Notes: generated by a model from the letters alone, not told the origin. DNA of 64,000 nt from Parapristionchus giblindavisi (GCA_943737045.1 CALSFV010000253.1:186001-250000), one strand, 5' to 3'; shown: positions 21,470 to 33,261, counted from the stretch's first letter. Translations and numbers: made by a program.

Positions 21470-21950
21470 ACACCAGGGCTGGGATTATATGTTTACGGAT
21501 TTTACGGATTTTACGGATTATTCCGGATTCCGTAAAATTCAATCCGTAAAATCCGTAAAATATTTTTTTCTGAATGAATGCCCAAAAAGATGGAAAGTAG
21601 AACAAAAACATGTTTAAAGTGCGCAAAACCATCAGATCAGTTGTAAGAGTAGAGTTAGTATGTTCTTATTGAACGCAGTCGACTCATGAATATTCCGGTG
21701 TTCTCCTTACAATTAAGTGCAATAAGTATACCTAGTGTTATGGCTTTGACTAGATAGCGCAGGCCCACTTTATCATTTATCACATGTCTCGTTGCGCCTC
21801 GGGCGTAGATAAATAAATAGATTAATTAATTAATTTCCTTGACTTTCTGTTTAATTATTGTTATCGTTACAGTTTGGACAGAGAAATGTAAACATTCATT
21901 TTAAAAATAGATTTCAAATCTGCATCGAAAACTGATCGAAAACGAAAACG
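21470..21950. repeat. CAGGG-type foldback fragment and unassigned sequence
   Basis: From 21475 CAGGGCTGGGATT begins a run of TTTACGGATTTTACGG and its complement, the same family style as 41650 and 48668. From 21600 to 21950 no gene or clear repeat is seen, except a short phrase at 21905-21950 shared with 14735-14770. Confidence 0.45.
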
Positions 21951-21951
21951 A

Positions 21952-22462
21952 CAGGGTGCGGCAGAATTATGGAAACACGTCTTCCTGTATTAAGCAGTGG
22001 GTTTTCAACGTTTTGTGCTTTTCCCCGGCGCTCTTGAAATAATTTCATTGAAATTCATCATTATGCGCATCTCGTATCTGATTTTCGTGCTGATTGTGAA
22101 ACTTTAGTGAAAAAAAGGAAAATGGCGACTTTCCATGGTCTAAAAATGCACCTGGAAACTAGAAAATTTGAATTCGCGGGCGCGTAAAAAGGTGCGGGAA
22201 TTCAAATTCTGACTTTCCAACTGCGATTTTCTAAGGTTTTCAGAAGGATGTTAAGTATGAATTCAAGTTCTAACGCTCCAAAAAGGACGAAAATAAAATT
22301 TGTGCCTTATTTAATTTTTATACCCGTAGAAAATCGCAGTTAGAATGTCAGAATTTGAATTCCCGCACCTTTTCACGCCCGCGAATTCAAATTTCGAGTT
22401 ATTATTTTCGGTTTTCCATTGTACTTTTTTAGACCCTAGAAAGCCGTTTTCCGTTTTCACCA
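21952..22462. mobile_element. Truncated copy of the maT-like transposon left end
   Basis: It begins with the same CAGGGTGCGGCAGAATTATG terminus as 10352. After about 130 nt it jumps to the inner foldback sequence (GGCGACTTTCC, GAATTCGCGGGCG). The right TIR is missing. It ends next to the 3' end of gene F. Confidence 0.65.
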
Positions 22463-22492
22463 AGGTAAGTAAGAGTAGATTTTCCATCGATA

Positions 22493-24051
22493 TCAAATGC
22501 AATTAAACGAACCACAAATATATTCCATGGAGCGTTTAAATTCAGTGACATTAGCGTCGACAGTGTCTGCGTGATAAACAGGTAATTCAGCGTAAGTTTG
22601 ACATATGTTTGTAGCTATATCGTTGCATCTACTGAAACCAAGAGAAAACTCACCAGCACTGTTCATTAATAAATAGAGTGCAACGTACCGATTACTATCG
22701 CTTTTTGAAATCAAATCAAATCAAATCAAATCATTTATTTTCCTGTATGAGAAAGATGGTATGGGATTCTTCTTATCCCATACCATCCCTTTCCTATTCT
22801 TTCAAATGTTTACATAAGTTATCTTCAAATTCGCTTATAAAATTAAAGTAAGTAATGATGAATTTAAGTGAATTTTTATTTCAAAACGCGACATTCACGT
22901 ACTCTGTATAGCATTTATATTCGGGTTCATCCTCCTCCATGTCCTGAAACAAGTGTTTATGAAAATTGTAGTCGTTCAACATTTGGTTTTCCTTGTGTAA
23001 GAAGACATAGAAAATGTTTTTTTTTTGGATAACAGGATTCTGTTATAGATTTCCATATATAGGACAGTGCATTTGAAAATTTTTGCAATTTTTACTCGGA
23101 AGCACATTTTGGACATGTTTTATCATTTTGAAATTCACAGAGACAGATTTTGCATATTTACTAAAGGACTGCCGTCTTTTTGCTAGGAAACGCCATAGAC
23201 AAAGTATGTTGAGCAAAAATAAACCCATGTTTGCAATTTTATTCCCATTCAAGTAGAAAATGGCAATAGGGTTCAAAACATGTCAAACATATGTATTATA
23301 TTATTCGTCGTGTAACATATTATTCGTCGTTATTTGTCACAGCTCCGCCTAGCATTAACACGTTCACAGTGCATCTGATCAGTGAAAAAAACAAGGATGT
23401 TTGGATACTTTATGCCGTGTTAATTTTACGGAAATAGCATTCGGAAAAAGCAAAAGGGTGTTAATTATTCCGGAAAACTCGAACATGTATTTAAAAAGCA
23501 AATATCTCCGTTCATAGTAGGGAATTGAATCTTTGTTTATAACCTTTTTTCATGGTTTCTAGCCTAAAAAACAAGTTTCAAGTCTCTAACTAGTCAGGGA
23601 ACCGAGATATTTGCTTTTTACAATGCTATTTACAAGAGCGCAAAATTAACACCTTTTTGCTTTTTCCAAGTGCTATTTAAAGAAAATTAACACCACATTA
23701 CAAGCATATGACGATGCATAATGGTACAAAATTAAAGATATAAATCAACTTTAAACTATTTACTATTATGGTTGCAGCTTGAAAATTTCAAGCAGCTTAA
23801 ATACTTTGTGAGAAATATAATTTTTTGATACAATACAACTTACTTCAAGACATCCAAAATACATATTAGCGCTCGATTCAGAAAGGATATTGGCAGAAAA
23901 TGCACACCCAGTACGGCACTGAACAGTGGGCTGAGATCGGACAGCAATCATTCTTTTTCGCCATATTTCGATTAGCTCTTGCTTTGGAAGTCCATAAGTC
24001 TCTTTCCGTGATTTTATTAATCCCCTTAGGCAAGTGTACGACTCTATGACA
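22493..24051 (-). CDS. Cysteine-rich family member F (exons 2-4; exon 1 not identified)
   Basis: Exon 2, 24051-23844, starts after CCAG and keeps the family phase. It contains ESYTCLRG, TVQCRTGC and a late FGC, and ends GAA|GTAAGT. Exon 3 is 22943-22903, exactly 41 nt as in most family members, with one Cys (KCYTE). Exon 4, 22631-22493, begins RCNDIATNIC and ends YICGSFNCI and TGA; the alternative GTTTA donor after GGTTC is also present. Exon 1 was not located. Upstream of exon 2 lies the mariner at 24184-25426, which either sits in intron 1 or has cut the gene off from its start. Intron 3 contains a short minus-strand retroposon with a (TTTGA)n tail at about 22708-22810. Predicted product: small cysteine-rich protein, probably secreted if exon 1 exists. 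Confidence 0.65.
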
Positions 24052-24183
24052 CTGGCTGAAAGAGGCTCAATTAGCGAAATCATATTTAATAAGTAAGTTT
24101 TGTGGATTTGAGATAATTATATTTTGCATCTTCCCCTAACAATATCGCCATACTAAACTTTTCTATATCTTCGATCTCTGTTA

Positions 24184-25426
24184 TTAGGTTGATTCATAAG
24201 TCTTGTCGCATTTTAGAGGGGTACGTTTGGGATATCATTGCTCAGTCGTACATTATCAATTACCCTGCCCGTTATGGCACTAAACAAGACACTACTACTA
24301 CTCTTTGAGCATATTAATGAATTATACCTGCATCGAGTCTAGTGGCTGAAATACCTCTTCATTTCCTTCCCAGTTTAGTGCACATGGGACACGTCATGTT
24401 GTTCTTCTTCCTATCCGAGCTCAAACCACCCGATGTACACACCCGTATGGCGGTAGTATAGAACACTAAGGCCCCTAGTATACTCACTGTGCAACTTTGG
24501 TTCAAACGCTTCGAAAAGGGGGGCACGGCGTCGAAGACGAGGTCAGGTCCTCGAGCTGGACTTGGACGTGCTGGTGCAGCACGTCCACGCGGACCGCTAT
24601 GCTACCACCCTTGGTATGACGATGAGTCCTGGGGTAAGCTAGCCCACCACCCTTAGTGACCTACAGGATCTTGACAAGGCCCAGAAGATGGATACCCCAC
24701 CGACTATCGGAAAAGCAGAAGGACAACCGTGCGGACCAGTGTCAGAATCTAATTTCGTTCGCTCGAACAACGGCTTGGATCGGCGGAATCCTCAGTGGAG
24801 ATGAGAGATGGATCCTTTAGGACAACGTAGTCTGCCGGGCTCAGTAGGTCGATCGAGGTGAACAGCCCAATCACATCGCCAAACCTGAACTTTACCAGAA
24901 GAAGGTCATGCTGTCTTTGTGGTGGGGCAGAGGCGGTTTGGTGAATTGTGAGCTGCTCCCTCAGGGGTCGACTATTACGGCCGCGGTATACTCTCTCCAA
25001 TTACGGACCCTGAAGTCCAAGGTCCCATCCGTTCCCTGGTTGTTCACTTCCAGTACGACAACGCCCTACCCCGATTGGGAAAGAAGACCGAAAAGGACCT
25101 GTTGAACTTTGGCTAGCACATCGACCCCCACCTGCCCTACTCGCCCAACTTGGCTCCTAGTGATTGCTGCTTGTTTTCCGATATGCAGCGCCCTCTCGGA
25201 GGAGTACACTTCAACAATCAGAAGGAGGTAGAAATCTGGCTAACCAACTACTTTGCCTCCAAGCAGCCGTCCTTCTGGGAGCACTGCGTCCACAAGATAT
25301 CCGAACGTTGGAGGAAGAATGTCGACGCAGACGGCGCTTACTTTGATTGATTTGCTTTTGCCGAGATAAAGTTATTTCAATTTGTTTAAAGGGCCAAAAT
25401 GCGACAAGACTTATGAATCAACCTAA
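24184..25426 (+). mobile_element. Mariner element with inactivated transposase
   Basis: TA on both sides (24182-24183, 25427-25428) and inverted ends TTAGGTTGATTCATAAG...CTTATGAATCAACCTAA define a full-length mariner of 1243 bp. Plus-strand transposase remains are readable in several frames: LWFKRFEKGG near 24490 and, near the end, HLPYSPNLAPSD followed by a typical C-terminal region ending in the frame that stops at 25350. Multiple stops and frameshifts prevent function. The YSP-x-LAPSD motif carries the third catalytic aspartate position of mariner enzymes. Confidence 0.8.
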
Positions 25427-25540
25427 TATATTTCGACATTAATTAAGATTATCTTGATATTCAAAGGCGCGCAAAAATATGCGTGAAAAAATTGTCAAAA
25501 TTGTTTGCAACTTTTTCTTCCGTTCATAAAAACTATAAAC

Positions 25541-25625
25541 GAACCATCATCTACAGCGGTAGCATCATCATCAGTAGTTCTACCGAATGTAGAGCTGGAG
25601 GTGGAAGAGGATGGTGCACCAGAAG
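25541..25625 (-). CDS. Ser/Thr/Asp-rich exon (second family), copy 2
   Basis: TTATAG|CT is followed by 27 codons rich in Ser and Thr (GAPSSSTSSSTFGRTT) and then Asp (DDDATAVDDGS), ending at GGTTC|GTTTAT. Phases match the copy at 17295-17373. A degenerate version of the upstream Cys-containing exon is visible at about 25775-25950 but contains in-frame stops, so this copy is likely a pseudogene. A (TTA)n simple repeat at 25648-25668 lies in the intron. Confidence 0.45.
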
Positions 25626-25982
25626 CTATAATTAAAGATTTAAATATTATTATTATTATTATTATTAAATATTGTTGTGTCAAGTTTAAACAGACACAAC
25701 TACAATATGGAGGTTTCCGCCAGACTGTACTTTAGAGATGGTAATTTCATGAACCTCATCAATTTTCTGTGTTAATCGCGAATCCGCTTACCCAAACTTA
25801 CCCAATCGACATTGAAATTTGTGTAATTTTCTACGCAAGCAATCAACATTGTACAGTTCTCTTGACACAGCAACAGCCGTTTTGTTGCGTTGCTGTGATT
25901 AAGGATCAAACACAAAATTTTGCTATTTTGAACGCAGCAAACTCAATGCTTCTCTCTATCTTAGCCTTATCAGATAAAAAGT

Positions 25983-26424
25983 CTACAATGGTATCCTGGA
26001 CAGGATAAAAGACAGAGAGAGGGAACTGAACTCACTTTGTTTGGGTGAGTTCGTCACGGCATCAACATCTACAGCATCCTTGTCATCAGAAGCAAATGTA
26101 CCGGATGTAGAAGAAGGTGCTGCAGGAGAAGATGCAATTAAAGGATAATCATTATTAATGCCATGCTTAAACAGACACAACTACAACATGATTAAACATT
26201 CTTAATGTCAAGCAAAACAGAAGCACCTACAGCGAATCTAGTTTACAAGGGACGTTGTCAGCACTATTGAAATTTGTGTGATTTTCAACACAAGCTATCC
26301 ACATTGGGTCATGTACACATCTCTTGACAGTCAAATCAACTACCCTTGTGGTGTGGTGTATAGCATACAAGTTTGTCATTTTGAAAGTAACGAGTTCACT
26401 CTCCCTTTGTGACATAGTCTCTTG
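25983..26424 (-). CDS. Second-family gene, two exons seen
   Basis: Exon X, 26424-26247 (CGCAG acceptor; CCTT|GTAAAC donor), encodes about 59 residues: a polar start (QETMSQRESELV), then KRCVHDP and WIACVENHTNF, giving two spaced cysteines. It ends in phase 1. The next exon starts at CTGCAG|CA (26130) and continues in frame as PSSTSGTFASDDKDAVDVD. It either splices after NS, as the paralogues do after GS, or runs to a TAG near 25983. The acceptor used by the paralogues (TTATAG) is altered here, but the CTGCAG six codons later keeps the frame. No start codon exon was found. Function unknown. Its position beside the cysteine-rich family and the shared GGTTC|GTTT donor context suggest an old relationship. 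Confidence 0.45.
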
Positions 26425-26429
26425 CTGCG

Positions 26430-26980
26430 TTTAAGATTTCAAAAAAAATATATAAAGTATATCACGCGCCCAGTACAACATTGAGAGGTTCATTCGTTTT
26501 TGGTGAGAAACAATCATATTTCAGTTAAGAGGGGGGAAAATAGATTTTTCATTTTTTTAAAATATTTTTCTATCACACAAAGGACCGAGAGAGGGGATTT
26601 TTAAGGACCGAGAGAGGGAACTTAAATAACTTTAAAATGATAAACCGAAATCTCACGAATCGGTCAACCGGGGCAGTGAGAAATGCGGCAATTCCCGTTA
26701 TTTTTTCAATCTTGCCATTGTTTCTTTCAAGTGTATTAAAGAAGGAGACAATTGAGTTGGCATGACTGACTCCCGCCACGATAGCATGTCGAATATTGTT
26801 TATATTATATGGTAATTAGCGAAAGGGACAATGAGAAAATGATAGAGCCAAGTATGCAAATCGGATGGGCATTCTCTTTGAGAGTCGCAGCTGTTTCAAT
26901 GTTATAATAAGCTTTAAACCAGGGCTGTGCGAAAAAATTATTTCGAAAAAATTTAAAAAAAAAATTAATTAGTTAAATAA
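26430..26980. repeat. Repeat-derived intergenic sequence
   Basis: About 26735-26890 matches 44685-44835 (phrases around 'gagacaattgag', 'gactgactcccgc', 'gggacaatga'). From 26933 a CAGGG element starts (CAGGGCTGTGCGAAAA), close to the 3' end of gene H. No gene is supported. Confidence 0.5.
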
Positions 26981-28586
26981 TTAACTACTTAATGTGCCAA
27001 TACAATAAAACGAACCGCAAATATATTCCACGTTCCTTTTTTGTTCGACTATTTCACGGGCGACAGTGTTTATGTCATAAACAGCAAACAATTCATCCAC
27101 CTCTCGACACATCTTTGTAGCTATATCGTTGCATCTACTGAAAACAAGAGAAACATGGCTAACCCGTCAGTAATTTCCATTAATAAATCACGCGCTTAAA
27201 AGGTTAAAGAGACTGACACCTTTGTCAACGGTCTCTTCAACTGTCTACACTCTCTCGTTGTTAGAGAACAGCAATGAAGAGGCCATTGAGAGAGGTAATT
27301 CTCCCTTTAACAACTTTCTACATCAATTCTTTTCAAAATCGTTTATAATTCATATATAGTAAATAATGATAAATTTAAATGATTTTTTTATTGAAAACGA
27401 GACACTCACGTACTCTGTATAACATTTATCCTCGGGGTTTACCTCCTCCATGTCCTGAAACAAGTGTTTATGAAACAGGGTTGGAAAATAAAAATTTAAA
27501 GGATCCGTTAAAATAACGGTTTCAAATTCCGTTAAATTCCGTTAAAACCGTTAAATTAGCTATAATAGTGGAAATTGATGCTAATTTCGTTATTTAACGA
27601 TTTTTATCGATGAGTATCAGAAGCTGTAATAGTACATTTCCGAAAATAAAATAACATTATGAATATAAAGCAATCCGTAGAAAGCGAAAACAAAAGAAGA
27701 ATAAATAGCCGCTTAAAATCGTATTTACTACCCTCAAAACATGTGGGTTATTGATAGAGACGGTTGCACACAGACGGTTGGCGGTTTAAAGGGAACGTAA
27801 CCTCACTCAATGGTCTCTTCGACACGCCATGCTTTCTCGTTGTTAGAGAACATAGAACTAGTGTGCGCAATGAAGAGACCATTGAGAGAAGTAACGCTCC
27901 CTTTAACACGCATGGCAGTTCACTCATCAGCACGCGTCGTGAATGTTGCCATAACGAATATCTTTTGAATAACAATTCAGAAAGGTCGTTAGGTTCCGTC
28001 ATAAAAAGCTATATTAATGATATCCGAAAAAATGACGTTGGGATATTTTACGAGCATATGGCGATACATAATAGTACGATATAAAAGATATATTATAATT
28101 CAACTTTAAACTATGTAATACTATTATGGTTGCAGCTTGTAAATTTCAAGCAACTTTAATACTTTGTAGCAAATATTTTTTTTGTGGTTAAAATACAACT
28201 TACTTCAAGACAACCAAAAGAAGAAGTGACGCCCGAATCAAGGACCTTTTCCGAAAATGCACACCCAGTACGGCACTGAGCAGTGGGCAGAGATCGGACA
28301 GCCATCACACTTTTTCGCATTGTTTCGATTAGCTCTTGAGTTGAAACGAAAAAGTTAATCTGTGATGCAGCATTTGTGGACCCGTTCAGGCAGATATACG
28401 ACGTATCGGAGAGCCTGAACTGAATAACTGAATGGGATATCAGTTATGGATTTTTTAAAATTAAGGGCCCATATACGGACACTTTATAAAGTATAAATAT
28501 TTAATGTGCTTTTTTTTCATTAAACAAGCTTACGTTTCATGTAACATTGCGAAGACAATAAGGAGAATTATAAAATGAGAAATCAT
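26981..28586 (-). CDS. Cysteine-rich family member H, all four exons intact
   Basis: Exon 1, 28586-28534 (53 nt), encodes the signal-peptide-like MISHFIILLIVFAMLHE and ends AC|GTAAGC. Exon 2, 28414-28204, contains YICLNGST, TAQCRTGC and FGCLE. Exon 3, 27454-27414, is 41 nt with a KCYTE end. Exon 4, 27137-26981, begins RCNDIATKMC and ends YICGSFYC, then IGTLSS and TAA. All junction phases agree and no stop interrupts, giving 153 residues. It is the most compact complete member. The product is probably secreted and disulphide-bonded. The GC...C...RCN arrangement recalls Ly6/uPAR domains, but fold and function are not established. As in paralogues, the GGTTC|GTTTT site could be a donor to a fifth exon that I could not find. 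Introns 2 and 3 each contain a small foldback (27786-27906; 27205-27310). Confidence 0.75.
27205..27310. mobile_element. Small foldback, TTTAA-type ends, in intron 3 of gene H
   Basis: Inverted arms around 'ggtctcttcaac' and 'gaagaggccattgag', with CTCTCTCGTTGTTAGAGAAC at the loop. It is the same family as 27786-27906 and as the outer ends of the composite element at 45518-46995. Confidence 0.6.
27474..27720. repeat. CAGGG-type foldback fragment
   Basis: Starts ACAGGGTTGG and continues with CGTTAAAAT/AACGG self-complementary repeats (27500-27560). Its right end is unclear. It lies in intron 2 of gene H. Confidence 0.45.
27786..27906. mobile_element. Small foldback in intron 2 of gene H
   Basis: Near-perfect palindrome of about 120 nt. 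The left end TTTAAAGGGAACGTAACC faces GTAACGCTCCCTTTAA. The arms contain AATGGTCTCTTCGAC and its complement. Young-looking. Confidence 0.65.
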
Positions 28587-28846
28587 CTCCCTCACTGTAA
28601 TGATTAACAGATAAATTGAGAACAAAATGAGTTTGGAGGGGAATTTAGAAATTGGAACATTTAAGGAGGCGATGGGCATACTAATGTCACATCAAAAGGT
28701 TAAGGAAAGATGATAAAACGTTGACTCAATGCTGATTCGAGAAGGAAATTAAAATAAACGAAATTATTTCGTGTTATAATAATATTTATCGCATCTTTCA
28801 ATTTAATGACTGAGTTAAAAGAAAATAATTGATTGTACTAACTAAT

Positions 28847-29344
28847 CAGGGATGTGAGTAAAATGTTTTTTTTTGTAAAAATTTCGTACAAATTTCTAAA
28901 GGGCGAAATTATAAGAAATTGTATCAAATTTATTTTGTGATGAAAAGATCTGCGATTGTACATACACATACCTAACTACTCACTTACTCTGGTATTTCAA
29001 GACTTAAAATCTACTTACACTTTCACTTAAAGTAGACTTGTAAGTGTACTTCAAGTGAGACACAAGTCTACTTAAAGTGAAAATGTGACGTCACTCACTT
29101 GAAGTTTACTTAAAGTAAACTTTAAGTCAGAGACGTATTTTAAGTAGACTTTAAGTTTTGAAATACCAGAGTATGTGAAGGGCAAATAATAAGCAAGAAG
29201 GTATGTACATTTCATGAAAATATTCGCGGGACTCCATCCTAAAGATTGATTTTCTGCCATTTTTTTAAAAATTAATTTTCCACGAAAAAATTTCGTGCAA
29301 TCGTAAAATTCGTAAAATCTTAAAACGTAAACTGCACATCCCTG
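28847..29344. mobile_element. CAGGG hAT-like foldback containing a second inverted-repeat element
   Basis: Ends CAGGGATGTGAG and GCACATCCCTG are inverted. The flanking octamers TAACTAAT and ATACTAAT agree at six of eight positions, compatible with an aged 8-bp duplication. Positions 28986-29172 are an inserted element with ends ACTCTGGTATTTC/GAAATACCAGAGT and internal direct and inverted CTTAAAGTAGACTT repeats, related to 13462-13664. Confidence 0.65.
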
Positions 29345-29399
29345 ATACTAATGATCTAGATAACGTTACTGTACAATATTTATCTTATCTTTACGTCAT

Positions 29400-30410
29400 T
29401 TAGAAGAGTAATAGAAGGCAGGAGTAATTTGCAGGTAAGTTCACATTCTTCTCTGAGAATATTTTTTGAGGGAAGTGAGAGCTTTTTTCTCCATTCAAGT
29501 GATTGAAGTGTGAGAAACCCAAAAAAAAAGCCATTGACTTCAATTAATCATACTAGGCTAGAGATACACTTCCAGGATGCAAAGTCCTCTAGAACGGGAT
29601 TCGACTTTTAATAATTATCTGTTGATGTAATAGGCGAGAGTTAAAGGAAAACATAGTCGAACCGACCGCAACTCAGACCGGCCAAATTAACAGTCACGTG
29701 AATATTTTCGTGAACAAACTGTGAAGACAGAAAGTTGGAAAATGTTATTCTACATTCAATACTGTATAATTGATTCCAATTAATCTCATTGATCGATAGA
29801 ATAATGCATAGATGCTGCTTGATATCGCAGGCAAAGGCGCGCTGTTTGGACGCTTCGGCAAATAGCCAAGCGCTATCCAGTCCAATTTTTCATCACATCG
29901 CTATCACAGTATTCTGGTCCAAGCCATTTTTCTTCGAAAGCAAGACAAAGGAGAGAGGATTGTATTCGAGAGAGTTTGTATGTTGAGCGGTCGTTCTTGC
30001 TTTGAAAGTCATGAGAACGCTGTGCTATGTGCGTGATGAGTGCTCACACTATCCTCTCGTATATCACTTGACACTTTTATTAGCCATATCACGGCCCTAC
30101 TATGTAGGTGCATTCCTCAACTTTCATGATTTCTTCGAATCCTATTCCGGAGACTCTGCCCTTGGTCAGACGAGATATAGTGACTTCTTGAGGAAAGGTT
30201 GTAGTAACAATAAGTTTGATTTCTGTATTCGGCTCGGTCGATTCGACTACGTTATCCCTTCAACTATCGACTATAAACAGACAAGAATCAACGGCTGAAT
30301 CAATTCATAGACTTTAGAATGTGTGGGGTAGTCTTTTCATCTGTCAAGTAGGCTCAATGGAATACTTTTTTCGCGGATTTTTAAAAAAAATATTAAAAAA
30401 TAACCATATG
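29400..30410. repeat. Mixed repeats including copy 2 of the conserved short frame
   Basis: 29697-29790 is a left-end fragment of the TTTAAAGG family (AATATTTTCGTGAACAAAC). 29895-30015 is copy 2 of the short frame repeat; its open frame reads ITVFWSKPFFF and ends REFVC. The open frame at 30002-30298 has no homologue in the window and no splice support; I leave it unassigned. Confidence 0.4.
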
Positions 30411-30411
30411 A

Positions 30412-31060
30412 TTTCGGGGGGCGATCATTTGCACAACGATCATTTGCACAACGGATCATAAATAGGTCGGGAGGTGGCGCAAGGCAACCAAAGTAGTACC
30501 GTTGTTATCAGTGGGAGTGTGCGGTATTGTGCTACCGTAACCGTCAGGAATCGCGAACTGATTTTTTCAGTCGACCCATGAACCATGGTTCATAAACCAT
30601 GGTTCATGGTTGAAAATGGCCGAAGTCGAAAAATTCATGATACTCCGAGAACAAATACTAGTTGCCATTATATTAACAGTGAGCCAGTTTTTATCTTTCT
30701 GGATACCGTAACCCGAACTACCGTAATCTAGCTATCGTACCCTACAATATTATAGCGAAATTCACGGCAAATCCCTGTTTGATTACGGTAGCACGGGTTA
30801 CGGTATCCAGAAAGATAAAAGTTGGCTCACTATTGATATAATGACAACAAGTATTTGATCTCGAGCCGTCATGAATTTTTCGACTTTGGCCATTTTCAAC
30901 CATGAACCCCGGTCATGGGTTGAATGAAAAAAATCAGTTCTCGATTCCTGACGGTTAGGGTAGCACAATACTGTACACTCCTACTGATAACAATGGTACA
31001 ACTTTTGTTGCCTTGCGCCACCTTCCGACCGATTTATGATCCGTTGTGCAAATGATCGCC
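30412..31060. mobile_element. Foldback with ends CGATCATTTGCACAACG
   Basis: The left arm and right arm are inverted copies over about 300 nt (shared CGATCATTTGCACAACG, TCAGGAATCGCGAACTG, ATCTTTCTGGATACCG), facing a centre near 30740-30770. A CCATGGTTCATAAACCATGG palindrome lies in the left arm, and homopolymer G/C tracts mark both ends. A partial copy is at 15738-16165. Non-coding. Confidence 0.7.
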
Positions 31061-31233
31061 CCCCCCCCCATGATTTCGACTGTTTTCTTGAATGGTGAAA
31101 AATTCTCTCATTGTCAGAGACAGAAAAAAATGTGAAGCAATGACATTTTGTTTATTTCAGTTTCCTTTCCGAATCAGTGTTTAGTCATCGTTTTTCATTC
31201 CTTAACCTTTTCTATAACATTAGCATACCCTTC

Positions 31234-31350
31234 ACAGTATTCTGGTCCAAGCCATTTTTCTTCCAAAGCAAGACAAAGGAGAGACCATTGTATTCGAGAG
31301 AGTTTGCATGTTGAGCGGTCGTTCTTGCTTTGAAAGTCATGAGAACGCTG
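31234..31350 (+). repeat. Conserved short-frame repeat, copy 3
   Basis: The frame reads TVFWSKPFFFQS... and ends REFAC then TGA, parallel to copies 1 and 2. It lies about 90 nt upstream of gene A exon 1. Confidence 0.45.
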
Positions 31351-31441
31351 TGCCTTCGCTCCCTTAAATGTTTCAATATCTTCATTCTCTCAAAATTAAT
31401 TTGTTTCTCAGTTTATGTACTGACTACAGTAAAACACGAAG

Positions 31442-32730
31442 ATGATTCGTCATTTTCTAATTCCACTTATTGCCTTGGTTTTGTTACCTGAGACGTAAGC
31501 TTTTTATTAAATAGAAAAGTCGATATTTTTTATTAAATTGAAAATGTAGAAAATCCGTCTAAATCGGCCCTAAATTTCATATCCATAACTGGTATCTGAT
31601 TCGGTAATTCTGTTTAGGCTCTCCGATAAGTATAACTGCGTGAAGGGATCAACAAAAGATGTATTATGGAGTATTGCTAGGGGACCCAGAAGGCATATTC
31701 AGGATCACAGTGATGAATTGCGAAAATTCATTACTACAATCCGATCGTTTCCCACCGTCAAATGTCAAACTGGGTGTGCAGCATCTTAGCTGAATCATTC
31801 GGACGATATTCTTCATTTCGGTTGCTATGAAGTAGGTTGTCGTCATACGTATTCAAACTGCTTGAAACACATAGTTCGAAGTTGATTTATATATTTCCCT
31901 TCGTATCATGCACGGTTCTTCTCGGAAGTCTTTAAGAATGATATTTATCAAGATCAAAGGTTTGCGAATTGAAAGATTTTCGTTTGCTGAAATTGACGAC
32001 GCTACACTGCTAAAAACATTTAAAAATCATTTTCTTATTCTCATGAAATTCTGCAAATGAATACAAAAATTGAGGTGCGATTTCCATAAACACTTGTTGC
32101 AGGACATGAAGGGTATAAGAACGGATAATATATGTTATACAGAGTAAGTGAAAGGACATCTCGAATTTTTCTATTAAAAATTCATTTAAATTCATTGTTT
32201 TTTTTAAATTTAATTTTCTGAGCGATTCCAAGCGATTTTGAAGGGAAAAAATTAAAAATTAAAATAATTTAATAAGCGTTACTAATTAGCTATCGATTTA
32301 TTATGCGTTGTTACATTTGTGAGACAGACGCTCGCCGCTATGAGAAATCGTGTTAAATTCGTGCAAGTGTCCGTTATTTTTTACAATTTTTGGAAATATT
32401 TTTGTCCCAACTGAAAACCCTGATTGGGTGTGATAGGGTAAGAAGTTGATGTTATCATCGATCAATAATGATTGATTAGCGTAACCTTTTGCAATAATTG
32501 TATTACCCAAAAGGGTTATCTACTCGAGATCCAACGCATTCCAAATTAACGTGAGCGGATCACGTTACGGGGAACATGGCGGGCTTCAATCTCGCTAATG
32601 TAACACCGCATTACAGAAAATTGCTGGCGTGTTATCCATTTCTGTTGCTTTCAGCAGATGCAACGATAAAGCTACATCAATCTGTCGATCGATGAAAATG
32701 GATCCTGAACTTAAAAGGCGTTCTCGGTAA
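31442..32730 (+). pseudogene. Cysteine-rich family member A, one premature stop
   Basis: Exon 1, 31442-31494 (53 nt), encodes MIRHFLIPLIALVLLPE, a good signal peptide. Exon 2 starts at 31618 after CTGTTTAG, with YNCVKGST, TVKCQTGC and a late FGCYE|GTAGGT. Between TGC and FGC one codon is TAG (GCA TCT TAG CTG AAT); family member C has CAC at that place. Exon 3, 32103-32143, is 41 nt with ICYTE. Exon 4 starts at 32655 (TTTCAG|C), reads RCNDKATSIC and stops at TAA 32728-32730 before the usual CGS motif, or splices at CG|GTAAGA. Everything apart from the TAG fits the model, so the locus may be a recent pseudogene, a read-through gene or carry a base error. I call it a pseudogene with reservation. 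Confidence 0.6.
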
Positions 32731-32739
32731 GAATGCAGT

Positions 32740-33260
32740 GAATGGGATGTAAGATGGCACAGTTGGTGAAAACCATTTCTGTGTGCTCAAACCTCAGAGG
32801 TGGAGTCCCTAGGGGTGGGATACACTTCAGCCAAAAAGTTGGACTCCAAAAGTGATCTTTGATCTTTGATCTCGCAAAAAATAAAGTTGAGATTTGCTTA
32901 TCGTGCCATATACCATTCGAAAGAGCGCAAAAAGTTATATTTGAGGGTAAATTTTCAAAGTGTTTGGTCAAGTACATAGCCCATAATGCGCGAAAAACCA
33001 ATTTTTTGGGACATTTTTCTTTTTCAAAAAAAAATAAATGTGTGGAGATCTGGAGGTAGCCTTGAGGTGCTACGGTCTTGAGTTGTGACCTTGAGGTGTT
33101 AAGGTGTGGTGGTGTTGTGGTTTTGAGACGTTGAGGTGTGGAGTTGTTGAGGTCTTGAAGTTTGGAGGTCTCTCGTGGAGTCTGGAGACGTGAAGTTGTT
33201 GTGGTCTTAAGGTGTGAATGCACTGAAGTATTGAGTAGTTGAGGTGCCACAGTAAATTAT
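32740..33260. repeat. GT-rich degenerate repeat upstream of the Gag frame
   Basis: About 33050-33245 consists of imperfect units of the type 'ttgaggtgt/ggtcttgag'. The minus-strand open frames (32711-33348), rich in Thr, Pro and His, are products of this composition. No LTR copy matching 35565-35983 was found here. Confidence 0.55.
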
Positions 33261-33261
33261 T

